A DNA stretch of 7,191 bases from an uncultured Chloroflexota bacterium (GTDB taxonomy: Bacteria > Chloroflexota > Anaerolineae > Aggregatilineales > Phototrophicaceae), in contig CALMZT010000463.1 in assembly GCA_937870805.1 (NCBI GenBank), positions 1 through 7,191 on the forward strand. The letters run 5' to 3'. Position numbers and translations under genes: made by a program. Positions within the stretch are counted from its first letter, which is position 1; every line of letters begins with the position of its first letter. A model generated the notes under the pieces. The model was not told the origin of the DNA. It did no database searches and saw only the letters and a list, made by a program, of their open reading frames with translations. This document shows, in pieces, positions 5,751 through 7,191 of the stretch.

Positions 5751-5783
5751 GAGCAATGAGCAACGAGCAATGAGCAATGAGCA
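5751..5783. repeat. Heptamer tandem repeat array 1 (GAGCAAT), at the ccmB start
   Basis: Four full units GAGCAAT, GAGCAAC, GAGCAAT, GAGCAAT plus a partial unit, with an exact seven-base period. It is directly upstream of ccmB. Related arrays lie at 5906-5940 and 6874-6908 in the opposite orientation. It resembles the short tandemly repeated heptamers known from cyanobacterial genomes; a common origin is not implied. Confidence 0.75.
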
Positions 5784-5906
5784 GGAAACACGCACCCCGA
5801 ACCTGTGAACAAGGGTTTAAACCCCTTGTTCGAGCTGAACCTGCGTAACATCAGTGATGAGGTTCGAGAAGGTACAGTGATGACACTTTCAGCCAGCGGC
5901 TTTGTC
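5784..5906. repeat. Insert between ccmA and ccmB with a central palindrome
   Basis: A non-coding stretch bounded by heptamer arrays in opposite orientation, so the whole 5751-5940 region has inverted-repeat ends. Its core holds GAACAAGGG (5807-5815) and CCCTTGTTC (5823-5831), a perfect 9-bp stem with a seven-base loop. The word GTTTAAACCCC found here also occurs near 692-702 after the PPOX-family gene. It looks like a small dispersed repeat element placed between two genes that are normally adjacent. Confidence 0.5.
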
Positions 5907-5940
5907 TTACTCATTGCTCGCTGCTTTCAACTCATTGCTT
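5906..5940. repeat. Heptamer tandem repeat array 2, over the ccmA stop codon
   Basis: Units CTTACTC, ATTGCTC, GCTGCTT, TCAACTC, ATTGCTT run with a seven-base period on the plus strand. On the minus strand these bases encode the last residues of CcmA (SNELKAASNE) and its TAA stop, so the repeat has become part of the gene. Confidence 0.6.
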
Positions 5941-6641
5941 ACCGCCGCGTATTGCGCTGCGAGGCGTTCGCCATCAAAACCTGCGGCGGGCGCATCGTAG
6001 ACCAGCGTGCCACGCGATAGAATGACGATGCGTGTGGCTAGGGCTGCCGCGCGTTCGAGTTCGTGCGTTGCCATGAGAATCGTGCGTTTATCGGCGTGTG
6101 CTTCTTGCAGAATGGTGTCGAGGAGGGCAGCGCCATCGCGGTCAAGTCCTGTGTGCGGCTCGTCGAGCAGCAGAATGTCGGGGTTGTGTAACAGCGCGCG
6201 CGCGATGCTCAACCGCTGCTGCATACCGCGCGAGTATGTTCGCACGAGGTCATTCCCGCGCCGCGATAATCCCACGCGCGACAACAGCGCCGTAATACGT
6301 TCTTCTGCGCTGTCCTTCGGCAGATGATACATGCGCGCAAAGAAGCGCAGGTTTTCGCGCGCAGTGAGCGTCTCGTACAGCAGCGGCTTGTGGCTGACGA
6401 CACCTAGCTGCGCGCGCATCGCTTCGGCTTCGCGCGGAATTTCCCAGCCACCGATGGTCAGCGTGCCAGCGGTAGGGCGGCTCAGTCCGGTGAGCAGGCG
6501 CAGCAGCGTGGATTTGCCGCTGCCGTTCGCCCCCAACAGCGCTACCCATTCGCCGCGCAAAACGGTTAAATCGAGCTTGCGCAGCGCGAAGGTGAACCCG
6601 TAGGCTTTGGTGAGGGCACGCGCTTCGATCAGGGGTTTCAA
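5907..6641 (-). CDS. ccmA: Heme exporter ATP-binding subunit CcmA
   Basis: A 244-residue ABC ATPase, cytoplasmic, that drives release of heme-bound CcmE together with CcmB. Walker A is GANGSGKST (37-45); the Q-loop region reads VSHKPLLYETLTARENLRFF (82-101), with the histidine before LLYE and the LTxxENL run typical of CcmA; the signature loop is YSRGMQQR (136-143) instead of LSGGQ, also a family habit; Walker B is ILLLDEP (156-162); the H-loop histidine is H193. The start is TTG at 6641: two in-frame TGA codons lie just upstream and no ATG, GTG or other TTG is available between. A weak GCGGGG lies about 11-16 bases upstream. The last ten or so residues come from a heptamer repeat and are probably not functional. 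The catalytic set is complete. Confidence 0.95.
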   Translation of the reverse strand: MKPLIEARALTKAYGFTFALRKLDLTVLRGEWVALLGANGSGKSTLLRLLTGLSRPTAGTLTIGGWEIPREAEAMRAQLGVVSHKPLLYETLTARENLRFFARMYHLPKDSAEERITALLSRVGLSRRGNDLVRTYSRGMQQRLSIARALLHNPDILLLDEPHTGLDRDGAALLDTILQEAHADKRTILMATHELERAAALATRIVILSRGTLVYDAPAAGFDGERLAAQYAAVSNELKAASNE

Positions 6642-6899
6642 GGTAAATTGACCCCGCTTCTTATCGTTTCATCAGCGTAAGTATTTTGCGGAGTACAGTT
6701 GAGCGTGCGCCTTGACCTCACCCCCCAGCCCCTTCTCCCTCGCATGAGTTCACTTGATGAGAAACGTCGTGAGCGGGGAGAGGGGGAGCAAAATGCGCAA
6801 CCGAGACGCCTAATATTATGGGGAGTCCTTAACAGAGAGAAGTGCATCCACAAATGACAATTTGTGAACAGGCGCTCATTACTCATCACTCATTACTCG
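6642..6899. other. Repeat-filled gap upstream of ccmA
   Basis: No gene is credible here. The region contains a C-rich inverted repeat (6716-6790), a short perfect stem CACAAAT/ATTTGTG (6849-6855 and 6860-6866) and the start of a heptamer array. An 83-codon minus-strand open frame crosses it, but its reading comes from the repeats and it shows no protein family features. I found no convincing promoter for ccmA. Confidence 0.55.
6716..6790. repeat. C-rich dispersed inverted repeat
   Basis: CCTCACCCCCCAGCCCCTTC opens the left arm, which continues to TCGC at 6743. The right arm, GCGGGGAGAGGGGG, is at 6772-6785, followed by AGCAAA. Apart from short mismatches the arms are complementary, with about 28 bases between. 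It shares CCCCAGCCC and GGGAGCAA with the palindrome at 881-915, marking one dispersed family. Such C-rich intergenic repeats are common in many bacterial genomes. Confidence 0.6.
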
Positions 6900-6908
6900 C
6901 TACTTCTC
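6874..6908. repeat. Heptamer tandem repeat array 3, over a stop codon
   Basis: Units GCTCATT, ACTCATC, ACTCATT, ACTCGCT, ACTTCTC with a seven-base period. The TAG stop of the minus-strand gene ending at 6900 lies inside it, as the ccmA stop lies in array 2. Confidence 0.65.
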
Positions 6909-7191
6909 GTCCATCAACTCTGCCAGGCGCGCTTTGAGCTTAATGCGGCGCTGCTGATATAGATCGTGGTTGATCTGCCCCTGATCGTGCTGCTCATCCA
7001 ACTCAGCAATCTGGCGTACTAAAGCGTCGATCAGCTTATTTTTGTCGGCGGGTGGTGTGGCAACGGTCTGCGCGCGGCGTGGGGCAGAACGTTGACGCAG
7101 TGCCATGAAAATGATGAACAGCAGCAGTACGCTGCCGGCGATAATCATCAGCAAAGGCAGCAGAGTGTTGGAGGTGACGCCGCCGTCGTTT
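6900..7191 (-). CDS. C-terminal part of a membrane-anchored protein upstream of ccmA (N-terminus outside window)
   Basis: The frame is open to the window edge (NDGGVTSNTLLPLLMIIAG from 7190), so this is the tail of a longer protein; a TTG at 7154 could start a short version but has no good ribosome-binding site. Of the 96 residues seen, about 9-32 form one membrane span. It is followed by RQRSAPRR, placing the C-terminus in the cytoplasm and the missing N-terminal domain outside. The last 45 residues (DALVRQIAELDEQHDQGQIN and onward to LKARLAELMDEK) form a charged helical hairpin similar in style to SHOCT-like or CcmI-type helical tails. Its place ahead of ccmA suggests a role in cytochrome c maturation or in holding a partner protein, but I do not recognise the family. 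Confidence 0.7.
   Translation of the reverse strand, partial: NDGGVTSNTLLPLLMIIAGSVLLLFIIFMALRQRSAPRRAQTVATPPADKNKLIDALVRQIAELDEQHDQGQINHDLYQQRRIKLKARLAELMDEK

Noticed and set aside
4981..5773. Plus-strand open frames opposite ccmB (4981-5346 and 5354-5773)
   Set aside because: They are antisense to ccmB, arginine- and serine-rich in the way typical of shadows of GC-rich genes, and lack ribosome-binding sites.
5751..5940. CRISPR array
   Set aside because: The units are seven bases, directly abutting and without unique spacers, so this is a simple tandem repeat.
6007..6603. Plus-strand frames opposite ccmA
   Set aside because: CcmA on the minus strand has all ABC ATPase motifs; the opposite frames have none.
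6849..6866. Terminator of the partial gene ending at 6900
   Set aside because: The 7-bp A/T-rich stem is weak and no T run follows on the minus strand.
6638..6889. 83-codon minus-strand frame before ccmA
   Set aside because: It reads through the C-rich repeat and the heptamer-flanking sequence, overlaps the ccmA start, and has no recognisable protein features.

Overview
The window looks like chromosomal sequence from a Chloroflexota-type bacterium (Anaerolineae-like). This is inferred from a System I cytochrome c maturation cluster (ccmA, ccmB, ccmC and a ccmD-like gene), frequent TTG starts, and C-rich palindromic and heptanucleotide repeats in the gene gaps. Cyanobacteria carry similar heptamer repeats but normally use System II for cytochrome c, so they are unlikely. 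No marker gene fixes the taxon.

Left part, plus strand (1-3978): a PPOX/flavin-split-barrel family gene (157-651) ends at a strong hairpin. It is followed by a gene-poor stretch with a broken piece of a medium-chain dehydrogenase/reductase (MDR) gene (723-828), then a 195-bp MITE-like element with 19-bp terminal inverted repeats and TTAA at both ends (822-1016). A good sigma70-type promoter overlaps a perfect 7-bp inverted repeat (1125-1153). It drives a two-gene module: a four-helix membrane protein of DUF2178-like type and a 72-residue Cro/C1 regulator. The regulator's stop codon overlaps the ATG of a second broken MDR gene (1872-1956). Two intact, closely related MDR oxidoreductases follow (1982-2887 and 2943-3935), and the unit closes at a hairpin that may terminate transcription from both sides. 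The picture is a tandem MDR array that has been duplicating and decaying, with a small autoregulated switch module inside it.

Right part, minus strand (3979-7191): reading from the right edge, the C-terminal end of a membrane-anchored protein, ccmA (heme-exporter ATPase, TTG start), ccmB (permease), ccmC (heme-handling WWD protein, TTG start) and a 53-residue ccmD-like gene. CcmA, CcmB, CcmC and CcmD form the complex that loads heme onto CcmE outside the membrane; ccmE and ccmF are not in this window. The operon is broken up by non-coding inserts. A region bounded by oppositely oriented heptamer arrays lies between ccmA and ccmB and abuts the ccmB start, leaving no visible Shine-Dalgarno. A 154-bp gap before ccmC carries a plausible private promoter. 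A C-rich repeat plus a third heptamer array lies before ccmA.

The most interesting points are the promoter/operator with its regulator-membrane protein module inside a decaying MDR array, the two MDR remnants that mark past rearrangement, the MITE-like element, and the heptamer arrays that sit on the start or stop codons of three genes in or beside the ccm cluster.
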